In this document: in pieces, positions 25,715-35,067 of the stretch | How the letters are laid out: each line of letters starts with the position of its first letter | Numbering within the stretch: position 1 is the stretch's first letter | Assembly (NCBI GenBank): GCA_937896895.1 | Contig: CALBNV010000012.1 | Span: forward strand, 20,314 to 84,313 | Reading direction: 5' to 3' | From: an uncultured Bacteroidales bacterium | Lineage (GTDB): Bacteria; Bacteroidota; Bacteroidia; Bacteroidales; F082 | DNA length: 64,000 nt | Notes under the pieces: generated by a model | Databases searched by the model: none | What the model saw: only the letters and a program-made list of their open reading frames with translations | Told to the model about the DNA's origin: nothing | Position numbers and translations under genes: made by a program

Positions 25715-25723
25715 CTCGGCTAA

Positions 25724-26251
25724 ATGTTTGTATATCAATATCCACATCCGGCAGTCACTACCGACTGTGTCATCTTCGGGCTTGAGGACGGCTTGCTGAA
25801 AGTGCTTCTCGTGGAGCGCGGCAACGAGCCTTTCAAGGGCCGTTGGGCGTTCCCCGGCGGTTTCCTCAACCCCGACGAGACGGTGGAGCAGGGGGCGTTG
25901 CGTGAGCTTCGGGAAGAGACCGGACTCGACAGCGCGTATATAGAACAGGTCGGGGTGTTCTCAGACCCCGACCGCGACCCCCGCGAACGTGTGCTGACGG
26001 TGGCGTTCTTCTCGGTCATGCACGTCAGGAGTGTCAGCGCCGGCGATGACGCGGCAAAGGCGAAATGGCTGCCGGTCAACGACTTGCCGGAACTCGCATT
26101 CGACCATGGCCTGATTCTCAAGGCCGCTCTCAAACACTTCCGCGAACGTCTCATAATCGAACCGGATTTTCTTCGTAAGATGCCGGATCCTTTTTCTGAA
26201 AAGGAGGTGGAAAGCGTGAGGAATGAGATGAACCTGTATTCTCTTTTTTAA
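25724..26251 (+). CDS. NUDIX hydrolase
   Basis: A 175-residue NUDIX protein with the full signature GFLNPDETVEQGALRELREE(TGL). The pattern resembles ADP-ribose pyrophosphatase or NrtR-type proteins, but no DNA-binding C-terminal domain is complete. It starts 9 bp after kamD and is likely co-transcribed, but has no obvious part in lysine fermentation. Confidence 0.9.
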   Translation: MFVYQYPHPAVTTDCVIFGLEDGLLKVLLVERGNEPFKGRWAFPGGFLNPDETVEQGALRELREETGLDSAYIEQVGVFSDPDRDPRERVLTVAFFSVMHVRSVSAGDDAAKAKWLPVNDLPELAFDHGLILKAALKHFRERLIIEPDFLRKMPDPFSEKEVESVRNEMNLYSLF

Positions 26252-26327
26252 TCTGTTAATAAATAATATGTTATGAAAAAAATATCCAATACGACAAAAC
26301 GTACAGATTCACACTCTGAATGTCGGA

Positions 26328-27788
26328 TTAGTCCGTCTTCACTCTTTTTATCTTACCTCTTTTGTACGCTATAGTGCTGATTATTATTGTCATTATCGGG
26401 CTGAGGTAGTTGAAGAAGCAGAATGGCAGGTAGGCCAGCGTCGCGACGCCGAGCACTGTTGACTGTGTCATGCCGCAGGTGTTCCACGGCACAAGCACGC
26501 TCGTGACGGTCGTGGAGTCCTCCACGGTGCGGCTCAGCAGACGCGGCTCATAGCCTTCTTTCTTGTAAAACTCCTTGTACAGGCTGCTGTTCAATATGAT
26601 TGAGAGGTATTGGTCGCCGACGCAGATGTTACAGATGACACCCGACGCTGACGTCGCCGCCGTCAGGCTGAATATCGACTTCAGGTATTTCACGATGGAG
26701 TTCGTCAGCGATTCTATCATGCCGCTTCCGAGCATGGCCCCGCCGAAACACGAGGCGCAGAGGATGAGCCAGATGGTGCCCATCATTCCGGCCATCCCGT
26801 AGCAGGAGGCGAGACGGTCGATGATCGGCTGCCCAGTGTCGAACTCGCAGCCTTGGAACATGGACTGCATCACAGCCTTGAAAATCCTCACGCCTTCGCC
26901 GTCGGCCCCGACCATCATGTCGATGACATGCGGCTGGCAATGCACCATGAATGGAACCGCCATCACAGCCGCAAAAAACAACGTTATGAGCGTAGGGAGT
27001 TTCAACGCTATCAAAACGGCTGTCAACACTGGGACAAGCAGGAACCACGGGCTAATTTTGAAAATCTCGTTTATGTTTTTGGTAATCTCAAGACTGTGTT
27101 CGGCCGGCCTGATGTCTATCGTGAAGCCTATCACCAGGAATATTGCCAATGTTATGACGATGGTCGGTATCGTCGTCTTCAGCATGTATCTGATATGCAC
27201 GAAGAGCGGCGTCCCGACGGTCTGCGACGCCATGATGGTTGTGTCGGAGAGAGGGGAGAGCTTGTCGCCGAAATACGCGCCCGAGATTATCGCCCCGGCG
27301 ATTATCGGCTTTGGAATCCCGAACAGCTCGCCTATCCCGATGAGCGCCACGCCGAAGGTCGCGATCGTAGTCCATGAGCTGCCCGTCATGAGTGAGATGA
27401 TGGAACAGATGATAACCGCGGCGAAGAGAAATATCTTCGGACTTAGAATCTCCATGCCATAGACAATCATCGTGGGGACCACGCCGCTCAACATCCATGT
27501 CGAGCCGATGGCGCCGATGAAAAGCAACATTATCAACGCTGTTGACAGGCTCTTGATGTTGTCAATGATCTTCGCCTCGATGTCGTCCCACGGGATCTTG
27601 CAGAACACCATCGCGATGAAAACGACAACGGCTGTGCCGAAGATTATTGCAACCTGTGCCGGACCGCCTAACGCGTCCTGCCGGAATGTCTTGATCACTA
27701 ATGCTAATGCTGTGACAAGAATCACTATCGGTATTAAAGATTCAATTGGTTTCGGCACACGTCTGGCCTTTACGTTTTTTTCTTTCAT
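26328..27788 (-). CDS. nhaC: NhaC-family antiporter, possible lysine carrier
   Basis: A 486-residue membrane protein of the NhaC family: multiple hydrophobic helices, a TGSSWTTIATFGVALIGIG motif and GDKLSPLSDTTIMAS. Start ATG 27788 (MKEKNVKARRVPKPIES) is chosen, because the longer frame runs back through the promoter region of the divergent gene. NhaC proteins exchange sodium for protons, but family members linked to lysine regulons (LysW) are predicted lysine transporters. Its place 0.6 kb from kamD makes lysine import plausible; that is inference. Confidence 0.88.
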   Translation of the reverse strand: MKEKNVKARRVPKPIESLIPIVILVTALALVIKTFRQDALGGPAQVAIIFGTAVVVFIAMVFCKIPWDDIEAKIIDNIKSLSTALIMLLFIGAIGSTWMLSGVVPTMIVYGMEILSPKIFLFAAVIICSIISLMTGSSWTTIATFGVALIGIGELFGIPKPIIAGAIISGAYFGDKLSPLSDTTIMASQTVGTPLFVHIRYMLKTTIPTIVITLAIFLVIGFTIDIRPAEHSLEITKNINEIFKISPWFLLVPVLTAVLIALKLPTLITLFFAAVMAVPFMVHCQPHVIDMMVGADGEGVRIFKAVMQSMFQGCEFDTGQPIIDRLASCYGMAGMMGTIWLILCASCFGGAMLGSGMIESLTNSIVKYLKSIFSLTAATSASGVICNICVGDQYLSIILNSSLYKEFYKKEGYEPRLLSRTVEDSTTVTSVLVPWNTCGMTQSTVLGVATLAYLPFCFFNYLSPIMTIIISTIAYKRGKIKRVKTD

Positions 27789-27828
27789 TTTTATTTCGAA
27801 ATTTTCGCAAAAATATGAAAAAATAATA

Positions 27829-27836
27829 TATCTTTG
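27829..27836 (+). promoter_or_regulatory. -7 promoter element
   Basis: TATCTTTG matches the TAnnTTTG element, 23 bp before the start of the secreted EEP phosphatase gene. The upstream element is weak. Confidence 0.55.
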
Positions 27837-27858
27837 CACCAATTTAATTTTTGATAGT

Positions 27859-28950
27859 ATGAAACCTTTTTTATTTTCAAAAACCATCTTGGTTGTCTGT
27901 CTGTTCATCTTTTCCCAGACTTTTCAAACTTCAAAAGCTGAAGCGCAAAACATTGAGACACTGCGTGTTGCATTCTGGAACTTCGAGAATTTCTTTGACC
28001 CGTTTGTTGATTCCACGAGGACGTACAACGACTTCACCGAAGACGGTGCGCAGCGTTGGTCGAAGTCGCGTTTTTACAAGAAGCGCAACAATATGTTCAA
28101 ATGTCTGCTCTCCCTTTCGGGAAATGAGCCTCTTGCCGTGCTCGGCATCGCTGAAGTGGAAAACTATTATGTGCTCAATGCGTTGTTCAATCAGACACCT
28201 CTGAAAAACCACAACTACCGCATCGTTCATTATGAGGGCGATGACCGAAGAGGCATTGATGTGGCGATGGTTTATTGCATCGACAAACTGCAACTTATAT
28301 ATTCCGAGCCGGTGAAAATAAGGAATCCTGATGACAAAAAGTTCAAGTCGCGGGATATACTTTACGCTGTTTTTTCAGACAGGAGGGGCGACACACTGCA
28401 TGTCTTTGTCAACCATTGGCCGTCGCGTTATGGCGGCGAACGCGAGACGATAGACCTCCGCGCTCTTGCGGCACGGACGCTGAGACATAAAATCGACTCA
28501 TTATATGAGACGCATCCGACAATGCCGAAGATAGTGACGATGGGTGACTTCAACGACACGCCCGAAGATCCCAGTATCCGCAATGTCTTGAAAGCAAGGC
28601 CGTTGAGAGATGCTGATACAGATTGTGCCTTGGTGAATCTGTTCGCCGACGGGAGGGAGCTTGGCTTCGAGGGGACACTCAAACACCAGTACAACTGGCA
28701 GATTTTTGACCAGATAATGGTGAGTAAGTCGTTGATGGACAATGAATCAACTCTTCATTACAAAAGTAAAAGTTCAACAATATTCCATGCAGACTTTCTC
28801 TTTGAACCCGATGAGTCGTTCGGTGGCGTGAAGCTCTTCAGGACGTATATGGGGCCGAAATATTCCGGCGGTTTCAGCGACCATCTGCCAGTGTATATTG
28901 ATTTGGAGACTGCTTGGTCTTCTTGCCAAGAAAAATTTGAGGAATTTTGA
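27859..28950 (+). CDS. Exported endonuclease/exonuclease/phosphatase family protein
   Basis: A 363-residue protein with an N-terminal signal peptide (hydrophobic core LVVCLFIFSQTFQ) and an EEP domain: WNFENFF near the start, IAEVEN, VNHWPSR, MGDFNDTPEDPS and FSDHLPVYID carry the catalytic Asn, Glu, Asp and His residues. It may hydrolyse nucleic acid or phosphoesters outside the cytoplasm. Start ATG 27859 follows the promoter; the frame extending upstream is antisense to nhaC. Confidence 0.88.
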   Translation: MKPFLFSKTILVVCLFIFSQTFQTSKAEAQNIETLRVAFWNFENFFDPFVDSTRTYNDFTEDGAQRWSKSRFYKKRNNMFKCLLSLSGNEPLAVLGIAEVENYYVLNALFNQTPLKNHNYRIVHYEGDDRRGIDVAMVYCIDKLQLIYSEPVKIRNPDDKKFKSRDILYAVFSDRRGDTLHVFVNHWPSRYGGERETIDLRALAARTLRHKIDSLYETHPTMPKIVTMGDFNDTPEDPSIRNVLKARPLRDADTDCALVNLFADGRELGFEGTLKHQYNWQIFDQIMVSKSLMDNESTLHYKSKSSTIFHADFLFEPDESFGGVKLFRTYMGPKYSGGFSDHLPVYIDLETAWSSCQEKFEEF

Positions 28951-28970
28951 TTTTCTGAAAAGAAAAACAC

Positions 28971-28978
28971 TAAATTTG
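28971..28978 (+). promoter_or_regulatory. -7 promoter element
   Basis: TAAATTTG, a consensus TAnnTTTG element, lies 35 bp before the T9SS protein gene at 29013. Confidence 0.55.
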
Positions 28979-29012
28979 CCGAAAATTTATTAACGTATTT
29001 AAGCATTTATTT

Positions 29013-30143
29013 ATGAAGAAACTATTACTTGCCCTTGTGCTGATTTTGACTGCAACAGCGTCATTTTCACAGAATTACACACACTATCTCAATTCATGGT
29101 ATTCCGACGACCTGTATGAAACAAAGGAGTTTTATTACGATGAGAGTTACAAGCTCATCGCCGATTATTGGGTTGATAAAGTCGGCGAGGAGACTTCTGT
29201 CCGCGACAGTCTCGAATATGACGCCAACGGCAATGTCACAAAGCTCTCGTGCCATCAGCTGTTGAATGGCGAATGGATTTATGCGAATTACGTTGAATAC
29301 ACGTATAACGAACTGAATCAACGTCTTACGAGAGACAACTACAATTTTTTCGGCGGCAGTTTCGAGCATGGCGGTACCTACAACTATCAGTACGATGAGA
29401 ATGGAAACCTCGTCCACCATGATATGTATCTTGGTACGTGGGGGCTTTTCGAAACGGCCGACTACACCTACGACGAGAATAACAACTGCACGCTCATAGT
29501 CAGCTACTCGGAAGGCTTCAGCGGTGAGTTTGAGCCGTCAAACATGGTCGAATATATTTATAATGTCGATGGCTTCCTCATCGAAGAGAAAAGTTACTAT
29601 TACTATAACGGATGGGTTTTGAGCACACATGTCGTTTATACTCGCGATGAAAACAACAACATCTCTGTTGAGGAAAATCTTGACCAATACGGTTCTGTTC
29701 TCGAACGTCATGAATATGAATACGATATGAATATCCTTTTTGACGAAGTCGCTCCATTCGTGAACCCTGAAGGCGAGTTGCCAAATCCGGAGAGAACAGT
29801 GAACGCAAGGACAAAAGACAAATTCTGGACCGTTGCCGACAACGGCACACTCACTTACATTTGTGATTATTACTATTATTATAAGGAGATTGAAGGCACC
29901 GGCGTGGCGGAGAATGTCGCTGACAATGTGAACATCTATCCTAATCCGGTCAAGGATGTCCTGACGGTGGAAGCGTCAGAATATCAGAATGTTGAGGTTT
30001 TCGACCTCGCCGGAAGATGCGTAATCAGCCGTGAAATCAGTGGCGTCGCTAACATCGACATGAGCCAGATGCCAAAGGGCGTTTATCTCGTCAAGATGAA
30101 TGATGAAAACGGCTCTGCAACGAGAAAAGTCATTGTCGAATGA
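29013..30143 (+). CDS. Secreted T9SS-sorted protein with YD-like repeats
   Basis: A 376-residue protein with a signal peptide (MKKLLLALVLILTATASFSQ), a middle rich in Tyr-Asp-Glu-Asn repeats (for example YTYDENNNCTL, YQYDENGNLVHHD) and a C-terminal type A sorting domain (NIYPNPVKDVLTVEA ... PKGVYLVKM). The sorting domain directs export and anchoring by the type IX system. Function is unknown. Confidence 0.88.
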   Translation: MKKLLLALVLILTATASFSQNYTHYLNSWYSDDLYETKEFYYDESYKLIADYWVDKVGEETSVRDSLEYDANGNVTKLSCHQLLNGEWIYANYVEYTYNELNQRLTRDNYNFFGGSFEHGGTYNYQYDENGNLVHHDMYLGTWGLFETADYTYDENNNCTLIVSYSEGFSGEFEPSNMVEYIYNVDGFLIEEKSYYYYNGWVLSTHVVYTRDENNNISVEENLDQYGSVLERHEYEYDMNILFDEVAPFVNPEGELPNPERTVNARTKDKFWTVADNGTLTYICDYYYYYKEIEGTGVAENVADNVNIYPNPVKDVLTVEASEYQNVEVFDLAGRCVISREISGVANIDMSQMPKGVYLVKMNDENGSATRKVIVE

Positions 30144-30224
30144 TTCATGAATATTGAATTTTCGTTGATATAAAAAATCTGTATAAAAATCGGTGATTGT
30201 TCTGACAGTTATCGATTTTTTTAT

Positions 30225-30232
30225 TACTTTTG
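30225..30232 (+). promoter_or_regulatory. -7 promoter element
   Basis: TACTTTTG fits TAnnTTTG, 28 bp before the lytic transglycosylase gene. Confidence 0.5.
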
Positions 30233-30260
30233 CCGACAAATAATCTTTAAGACTTTTGAT

Positions 30261-31442
30261 ATGAGAAAATTTATAGCATTGTTGTTGGTGCTCATCGGAA
30301 TAGAGTGTCACGCTCAAGTTGAATCGGAATACGAGAGATACGTGAGGGAACAGAAAGCCGCGATGGAGCAGATGAAAAGCGACCAAGACTCCAAGATGGA
30401 GGAGATGAACAAGCAATACGAAGAATATGTGAAGGCTGAAAAAGAAGCATATTCGAAATTCATGAAGGAGATGAGTGCGAAGTGGGGCGAGGACAACGTT
30501 GCGGAAAGCACTCGGAAAGACTGGGTGGAATATTCCGACAACGGCAATTCGAGAAGCATCGTCGATTTCGAGAACGGTGAAGCTACCGTTGAGGTCGTGA
30601 CAACACCCGGCAAAAATGTTAACAAGGAGGAGCTTGAGAAGACCGTCAAGATACTGATTCTCAACAAAGGTAAGACCAAGGATTACGACTCGTCTGTTGA
30701 AAAGGCGGAGCCTTTGTCGGAAGAGCCTGTCCTGCAAGGACTTGTGGAGACGCCATCAGGCGAGGTCGTCGATGAAAACAATGTCGATGAAAGTGTGAAG
30801 GAGATTGTCGAAAATGCGGTGGTTGAGGTTAAGACGGTGAAAGACCCCGACGGGAAGGAACATCAGGTCACGTCAGTGTCGTTCGAGCTTATACCCGACC
30901 ACATCAGAGTGCGTGCCGAGAAGTTCGCCGACCAGGTTGGCAAATATTGCGGACAGTTCAAGGTAGAGCCTTCGTTAGCCTACGCGGTGATTCAGACCGA
31001 GTCGTCGTTCAACCCGAAAGCCAAGTCATACGTGCCTGCATACGGACTGATGCAGATCGTGCCGGCATCGGCCGGGGCCGACTGCGCACAAAGCCTGAAG
31101 AAAAACTTCAGCAAGCCGACGGCGAACTATCTGTATGACCCTGACCACAACATCGAGATGGGTGTCCATTACATCTCCCTGCTGAGAAAGAGATATTTCA
31201 AGGATGTCAACGACAGGAGAAAACAGGATCTCTGCATCATCGCTTCGTATAACACAGGCGCCGGCAACCTCGCACGCGCACTTCGTGGCGACACAAACAT
31301 AAAAAAGGCAATACCGCAGATTAACGAGATGACTTACGACGAACTCTTTGATTATCTGAAGAAACACCTTCTTAAAGAGACGCAGAATTACATCGTGAAA
31401 GTGACCGAGAGAGCTGACAATTTCAGGAAGTGGATGAAATAA
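30261..31442 (+). CDS. Lytic transglycosylase (SLT domain), MltC-like
   Basis: A 393-residue exported protein. A signal peptide (about residues 1-19) is followed by a helical, Lys- and Glu-rich region, a linker and a C-terminal transglycosylase domain with AVIQTESSFNPKAKS (catalytic Glu), AYGLMQIVP and IASYNTGAGN. It cleaves peptidoglycan glycan strands and probably acts in the periplasm. The N-terminal part resembles the DUF3393 region of MltC. Confidence 0.9.
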   Translation: MRKFIALLLVLIGIECHAQVESEYERYVREQKAAMEQMKSDQDSKMEEMNKQYEEYVKAEKEAYSKFMKEMSAKWGEDNVAESTRKDWVEYSDNGNSRSIVDFENGEATVEVVTTPGKNVNKEELEKTVKILILNKGKTKDYDSSVEKAEPLSEEPVLQGLVETPSGEVVDENNVDESVKEIVENAVVEVKTVKDPDGKEHQVTSVSFELIPDHIRVRAEKFADQVGKYCGQFKVEPSLAYAVIQTESSFNPKAKSYVPAYGLMQIVPASAGADCAQSLKKNFSKPTANYLYDPDHNIEMGVHYISLLRKRYFKDVNDRRKQDLCIIASYNTGAGNLARALRGDTNIKKAIPQINEMTYDELFDYLKKHLLKETQNYIVKVTERADNFRKWMK

Positions 31443-31461
31443 GCACGAAAATGTATTTGTA

Positions 31462-31932
31462 ATGGAGGAAAATCTGCTTGATGAACGTGATGAATACGAT
31501 GATGTCAATTATTACGATGACAAATACATCGCGATAATAAAGACCGACGGAACCGCCGAAATAATTGAGTTTGATACCGAATATTGGGACGAACTGCCTG
31601 ATTATGTGGCCGCACAACGTCTTGACGCCATCAGAGTGATGCCGCTGTATGACATCGCCGAAAAACTCGGACTCGATGACCATATCACAGGCTGGGTCGA
31701 TGACAAAGGTCTTCTCAAAAACCTCGACGAAAATCCCGTGGGCTGCAAAATCTATCCGGGCAAGATTGTCGGAGATATGATCCTTACTTTGGAGGATGAT
31801 GAGTATAAACCACAGAGCTTCAATGATTTGGATACCGTTTACGATGTCTTGGATAAACTCGGTGTCACCGAGATAGAAGAGAATTTCGAAGAATATGATG
31901 AGGAAGACGGGAAATATGACGCATGGAGTTAA
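31462..31932 (+). CDS. Acidic protein, DUF3846-like
   Basis: A 156-residue, strongly acidic protein starting 19 bp after the transglycosylase. A middle stretch (YDIAEKLGLDDHITGWVDDKGLLKNL ... VGDMILT) resembles DUF3846. No signal peptide or catalytic motif is visible, and the function is unknown. Confidence 0.65.
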   Translation: MEENLLDERDEYDDVNYYDDKYIAIIKTDGTAEIIEFDTEYWDELPDYVAAQRLDAIRVMPLYDIAEKLGLDDHITGWVDDKGLLKNLDENPVGCKIYPGKIVGDMILTLEDDEYKPQSFNDLDTVYDVLDKLGVTEIEENFEEYDEEDGKYDAWS

Positions 31933-31962
31933 AATTTTTTTTAAAATGATGTAACATTTTTG

Positions 31963-31970
31963 TATTTTTG
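31963..31970 (+). promoter_or_regulatory. -7 promoter element
   Basis: TATTTTTG fits TAnnTTTG, 21 bp before the gene at 31992. Confidence 0.5.
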
Positions 31971-31991
31971 CGCACTATTAAATAAAAAAAT

Positions 31992-32573
31992 ATGAAACGA
32001 CTTATTTCAACGGCATTATTCGTGATGGCTTTGGTTATGATGCCATCATTCGCGAAAGCACAGAACGACGACACTTTCAACAAGCAGACGCTGAAAAGTA
32101 CTGGGAGTGGCAACACAGTGAAAGAGAAACGTGTTGACAGAAAGACACAACCCGAGCAGCCGGCAGTAAAACCGGCGGAGAATCCAGTTGTGAACAAACA
32201 GACAAAGCCGGAGGCGAAAAAAGACGAAATGGTCATTGTCAATCCATGCAGCGACTGGCTTGATTTTGAGTTTGTCGAACTTATTGGCAATACCAGCAAG
32301 CAGACACTTTCAATGACTTACAAAGTCACAAATCACGATGTGAACAAATCGATGTATGTCGGCCATGATGTTCTCGCATACGATGACAACGGTGGGGAAC
32401 ACAAAAATTCATGGGGGACAAGATATGACATGGTCACCGACGTGATGATTTCATACACAATGGATATTCCCGGTCAGGTGCTTCCTTCAAAAGTAAAGAA
32501 GCTGACGTATGTCAGCTTCAAAGTCGGTGATTGCAAGATTGAGATGCGGAATGTGAGGATTAACTGGAAATAA
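31992..32573 (+). CDS. Secreted protein of unknown function
   Basis: A 193-residue protein with a signal peptide (ISTALFVMALVMMPSFAKA), a charged Lys/Gln/Pro-rich linker and a C-terminal beta-rich domain (SMTYKVTNHDVNKSM ... SFKVGDCKIEMRNVRINWK). I do not recognise the family. It converges on pnuC, ending 5 bp away. Confidence 0.7.
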   Translation: MKRLISTALFVMALVMMPSFAKAQNDDTFNKQTLKSTGSGNTVKEKRVDRKTQPEQPAVKPAENPVVNKQTKPEAKKDEMVIVNPCSDWLDFEFVELIGNTSKQTLSMTYKVTNHDVNKSMYVGHDVLAYDDNGGEHKNSWGTRYDMVTDVMISYTMDIPGQVLPSKVKKLTYVSFKVGDCKIEMRNVRINWK

Positions 32574-32578
32574 TTCTG

Positions 32579-33298
32579 TTATCTTTTCATTTCGTTTTCT
32601 CTCGCCTCCTTGGTCCATCTCACAAGCATGATGATTGAGTTGATGAGGAAGACGCACGACATCAGCAGGATGGCGATGTTTTTTCCGCTGGCGTTGAAGT
32701 CGTTGAACCAAAGGACTACGTGCAAGATGTTGACGACCAACCAAATCCACCATTGCTCGGCATAACGGTTGACGGCGATGATCATCGCGACGATGTTGCA
32801 GACCGCCGAGAATGAGTCGAGAATGGGCTGCTGGTTGTTCGTGAGTTTCATGATGTAACTGAAGGCGACCGTTGCCGCGGCGATGATGGCAATCCACATG
32901 AAACGTGTCGCCCATGTCATCTTTCTCTTTATAACCTCTTGAGACTCAGTGTTGATGTGTTTTTTCCATGTCACAAATCCAATCACTTCCATCGGAAGGA
33001 AATAGACGAGATACATCAGCCCGTTCATGTAAAGGCTGCTCTCTAACGCGACGATGCCGGTGAGGAGGCACTGGACGAAGCCGAGGATGAAATTGGAGAG
33101 TTTGCCTTTCCCTGAAAGCACAATACCCGTCACGCCGACCAAGCCGGTGATGAGTGAAATCGCGGTTGTACCTTTGATGATGCTGCCGACCAGCACAACT
33201 GTAAATGCGATGGTGAGCCAGATGACTTCTGATATCTTCCAACCTGTCAATTCATTGGAAATGAATGTCTTGAATTTTGATGAGTTGTTGTTTTCCAT
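32579..33298 (-). CDS. pnuC: Nicotinamide mononucleotide transporter PnuC
   Basis: A 239-residue membrane protein of the PnuC family, a facilitator for nicotinamide riboside uptake in NAD salvage. Hydrophobic helices run through the protein, with the characteristic NRYAEQWWIWLVVNILHVVLW segment (split here: AEQWWIWLVVN). Start ATG 33298 (MENNNSSKFKTF) is chosen over a longer frame that runs through the neighbouring gene's end. Confidence 0.88.
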   Translation of the reverse strand: MENNNSSKFKTFISNELTGWKISEVIWLTIAFTVVLVGSIIKGTTAISLITGLVGVTGIVLSGKGKLSNFILGFVQCLLTGIVALESSLYMNGLMYLVYFLPMEVIGFVTWKKHINTESQEVIKRKMTWATRFMWIAIIAAATVAFSYIMKLTNNQQPILDSFSAVCNIVAMIIAVNRYAEQWWIWLVVNILHVVLWFNDFNASGKNIAILLMSCVFLINSIIMLVRWTKEARENEMKR

Positions 33299-33320
33299 TA
33301 TTAAATCAATTTGTTTCAAA

Positions 33321-33965
33321 TTAAATCGGGAATAATATGAAGACGCACACGTCCCACAGCGCGTGACAGACGATGAGTGGCACGATGCTTTTTGTGAGTC
33401 TGTACATGAAGCCCCAGAACAGCCCGCACACCAACGCCGCCATGATGAGCATGAAGTTGAACGAGAAGACATGCACGATGGCATAGACGAAGGCGGTGAC
33501 AAGAACCGGCGCGATCCAACGCCTTGTCTCTGACTTGATTTTCAGCGACTTGTCGAAAATCTCGGAGATGCTTCTCTGAAAATATCCGCGCCAGAAAAAC
33601 TCTTCCGCCGGTCCGATGACAAAAAGCAGTAATGTTCCGATAATCAGACTGTTATTGTCGTTTTTCATCTCATAGATGCTGTTAATCTGTCCTTGCGCGA
33701 ACCCGAACCAGCGTGTTGAAAGAAAATTACCGAGCCAGAAAACGCCCCACAGAGCCGCAGCACTCACGATACCTATAGATAAGTTTGAGAATGAGAGCTC
33801 GTTTCGCTTGATTTTCGTGCCGCCGATGAACAACGAAATCGCCGTCAAAATCAGACCAGAAATGGACATCGCAATCCAGAAATTGATGTGCTGAGACGTC
33901 CACGGCGAAAACATGATGAACCAGAGGACTGCGACGATGCCGGTGCTTGTTATCAGCTTTCTCAT
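33321..33965 (-). CDS. CPBP-family intramembrane protease
   Basis: A 214-residue membrane protein with the CPBP (Abi) motifs: the EE pair in GPAEEFFWRGYFQ, and histidines in YAIVHVFSFNF and LIVCHALWD. Members are Rce1-type glutamic proteases involved in prenyl-protein or bacteriocin immunity processing; the substrate is unknown. It lies between pnuC and the prenyltransferase in one minus-strand run. Confidence 0.88.
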   Translation of the reverse strand: MRKLITSTGIVAVLWFIMFSPWTSQHINFWIAMSISGLILTAISLFIGGTKIKRNELSFSNLSIGIVSAAALWGVFWLGNFLSTRWFGFAQGQINSIYEMKNDNNSLIIGTLLLFVIGPAEEFFWRGYFQRSISEIFDKSLKIKSETRRWIAPVLVTAFVYAIVHVFSFNFMLIMAALVCGLFWGFMYRLTKSIVPLIVCHALWDVCVFILFPI

Positions 33966-33978
33966 TGCAACCTGTTGA

Positions 33979-34875
33979 TTATAGAATTATTGGGGAGATG
34001 AAGTCGCCGATTGAAAGAAGCAGCGAGAAAACCAGCACGAGCTTTGCCGACTCGCCGTCGAGACTTGCAATGTCGGTCATTTCCTTGCATCTTGCCATTT
34101 TCTTGATATTTGCGAAGGCAATAGGGCTTGAGAGGAGAACCAAAAGGGCGGGAATCGGCAGGTTTCTGAATATAATATTCACAATAACAATGAGATAGGC
34201 CGTGATGACCATTCCTATATAATAAATCTTCGAGCCTTTTGTCCCGATGATTTTTGCAAAGGAAGTGACACCGGCTCTCATGTCGTTGACGCGGTCGCGC
34301 ATGTTGTTGGCGTGAAGTATGCTGACGACGAGAAGTCCCGTTGGTATTGTGACAAACAATATCGGAAGATGGAAGACGCTGGTTCCGCAGAAATAAGTGC
34401 CGAGCGGAATCAGAATGCCGAAGTTTAACAAGATGCAGAGGTCGCCTAATGCGTTGGCTTTCATGAAGAAATAGAAAATGGTGAGCAGCATTCCGGCGAT
34501 GCCGATGTAAAGTACGGGCAGTCCGCATCTCGTCACGAGATACAAGCCGATGGCAACTCCTATCGCCATCAGGATGATTCCGAAGCGTAAAATTGTCTTT
34601 GCAGGGATGATGCCGTCAACAATCGTGAGGTTCGTTTGGCCGATGTTGTCGTGAGAATCGACACCATGTTTGAAATCGAAATAATCGCTGATCAAATTTC
34701 CCGAAAGGTGGAAGATGGCTGCGCCGAAAAGAGCAATTATAGCTGCAATCCAGTCAATTTCAGTGGTTTGCAGTAAAGATGTCCTGTTTAAGAAAATGAA
34801 AGAAATAGTCACCAACGCGGGCATGACTGATGCCGGCAGGGACCAAGGACGTGTTGCTAAAAAGTATTTTTTCAT
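33979..34875 (-). CDS. menA: UbiA-family prenyltransferase (MenA-like)
   Basis: A 298-residue membrane prenyltransferase. The first Asp-rich motif is NLISDYFDFKHGVD, the second NNMRDRVNDMRAG. The start KKYFLATRPWSLPASVMP is typical of MenA, which prenylates 1,4-dihydroxy-2-naphthoate in menaquinone synthesis. No other men genes are in the window. A minus-strand -7 element (TACCTTTG, 34898-34905) lies 23 bp upstream. Confidence 0.85.
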   Translation of the reverse strand: MKKYFLATRPWSLPASVMPALVTISFIFLNRTSLLQTTEIDWIAAIIALFGAAIFHLSGNLISDYFDFKHGVDSHDNIGQTNLTIVDGIIPAKTILRFGIILMAIGVAIGLYLVTRCGLPVLYIGIAGMLLTIFYFFMKANALGDLCILLNFGILIPLGTYFCGTSVFHLPILFVTIPTGLLVVSILHANNMRDRVNDMRAGVTSFAKIIGTKGSKIYYIGMVITAYLIVIVNIIFRNLPIPALLVLLSSPIAFANIKKMARCKEMTDIASLDGESAKLVLVFSLLLSIGDFISPIIL

Positions 34876-34897
34876 AAAAAATGTTAAAATTCGGCTG

Positions 34898-34905
34898 CAA
34901 AGGTA
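34898..34905 (-). promoter_or_regulatory. -7 promoter element for menA
   Basis: On the minus strand TACCTTTG fits TAnnTTTG and points into menA. Confidence 0.5.
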
Positions 34906-35029
34906 TGAAAATATTTTGATATGGGAGTGAAAATGACATTCTGAAGCAATGTTAAAACGTCAAAATCTTATGTTTGTATTGATTGTGCAATATTTTTACG
35001 AAGTGGGTAAATCATTTATAAAAAAGTCA

Positions 35030-35037
35030 TATATTTG
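35030..35037 (+). promoter_or_regulatory. -7 promoter element for the acyltransferase operon
   Basis: TATATTTG fits TAnnTTTG, 30 bp before the acyltransferase start, and would drive the three-gene lipid operon. Confidence 0.55.
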
Positions 35038-35067
35038 CGGCAAATTTTAGTTTTATAATTGATTGCT

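Noticed and set aside
25715..25723. Remnant of kamE directly after kamD
   Set aside because: The sequence passes straight into the NUDIX gene and I saw no KamE-like fragment.
27472..27858. N-terminal extension of the secreted EEP protein
   Set aside because: It is antisense to nhaC; the signal peptide and promoter support ATG 27859.
33299..33502. 68-residue N-terminal extension of PnuC
   Set aside because: It is rich in Ser and Cys with no similarity and overlaps the CPBP gene.
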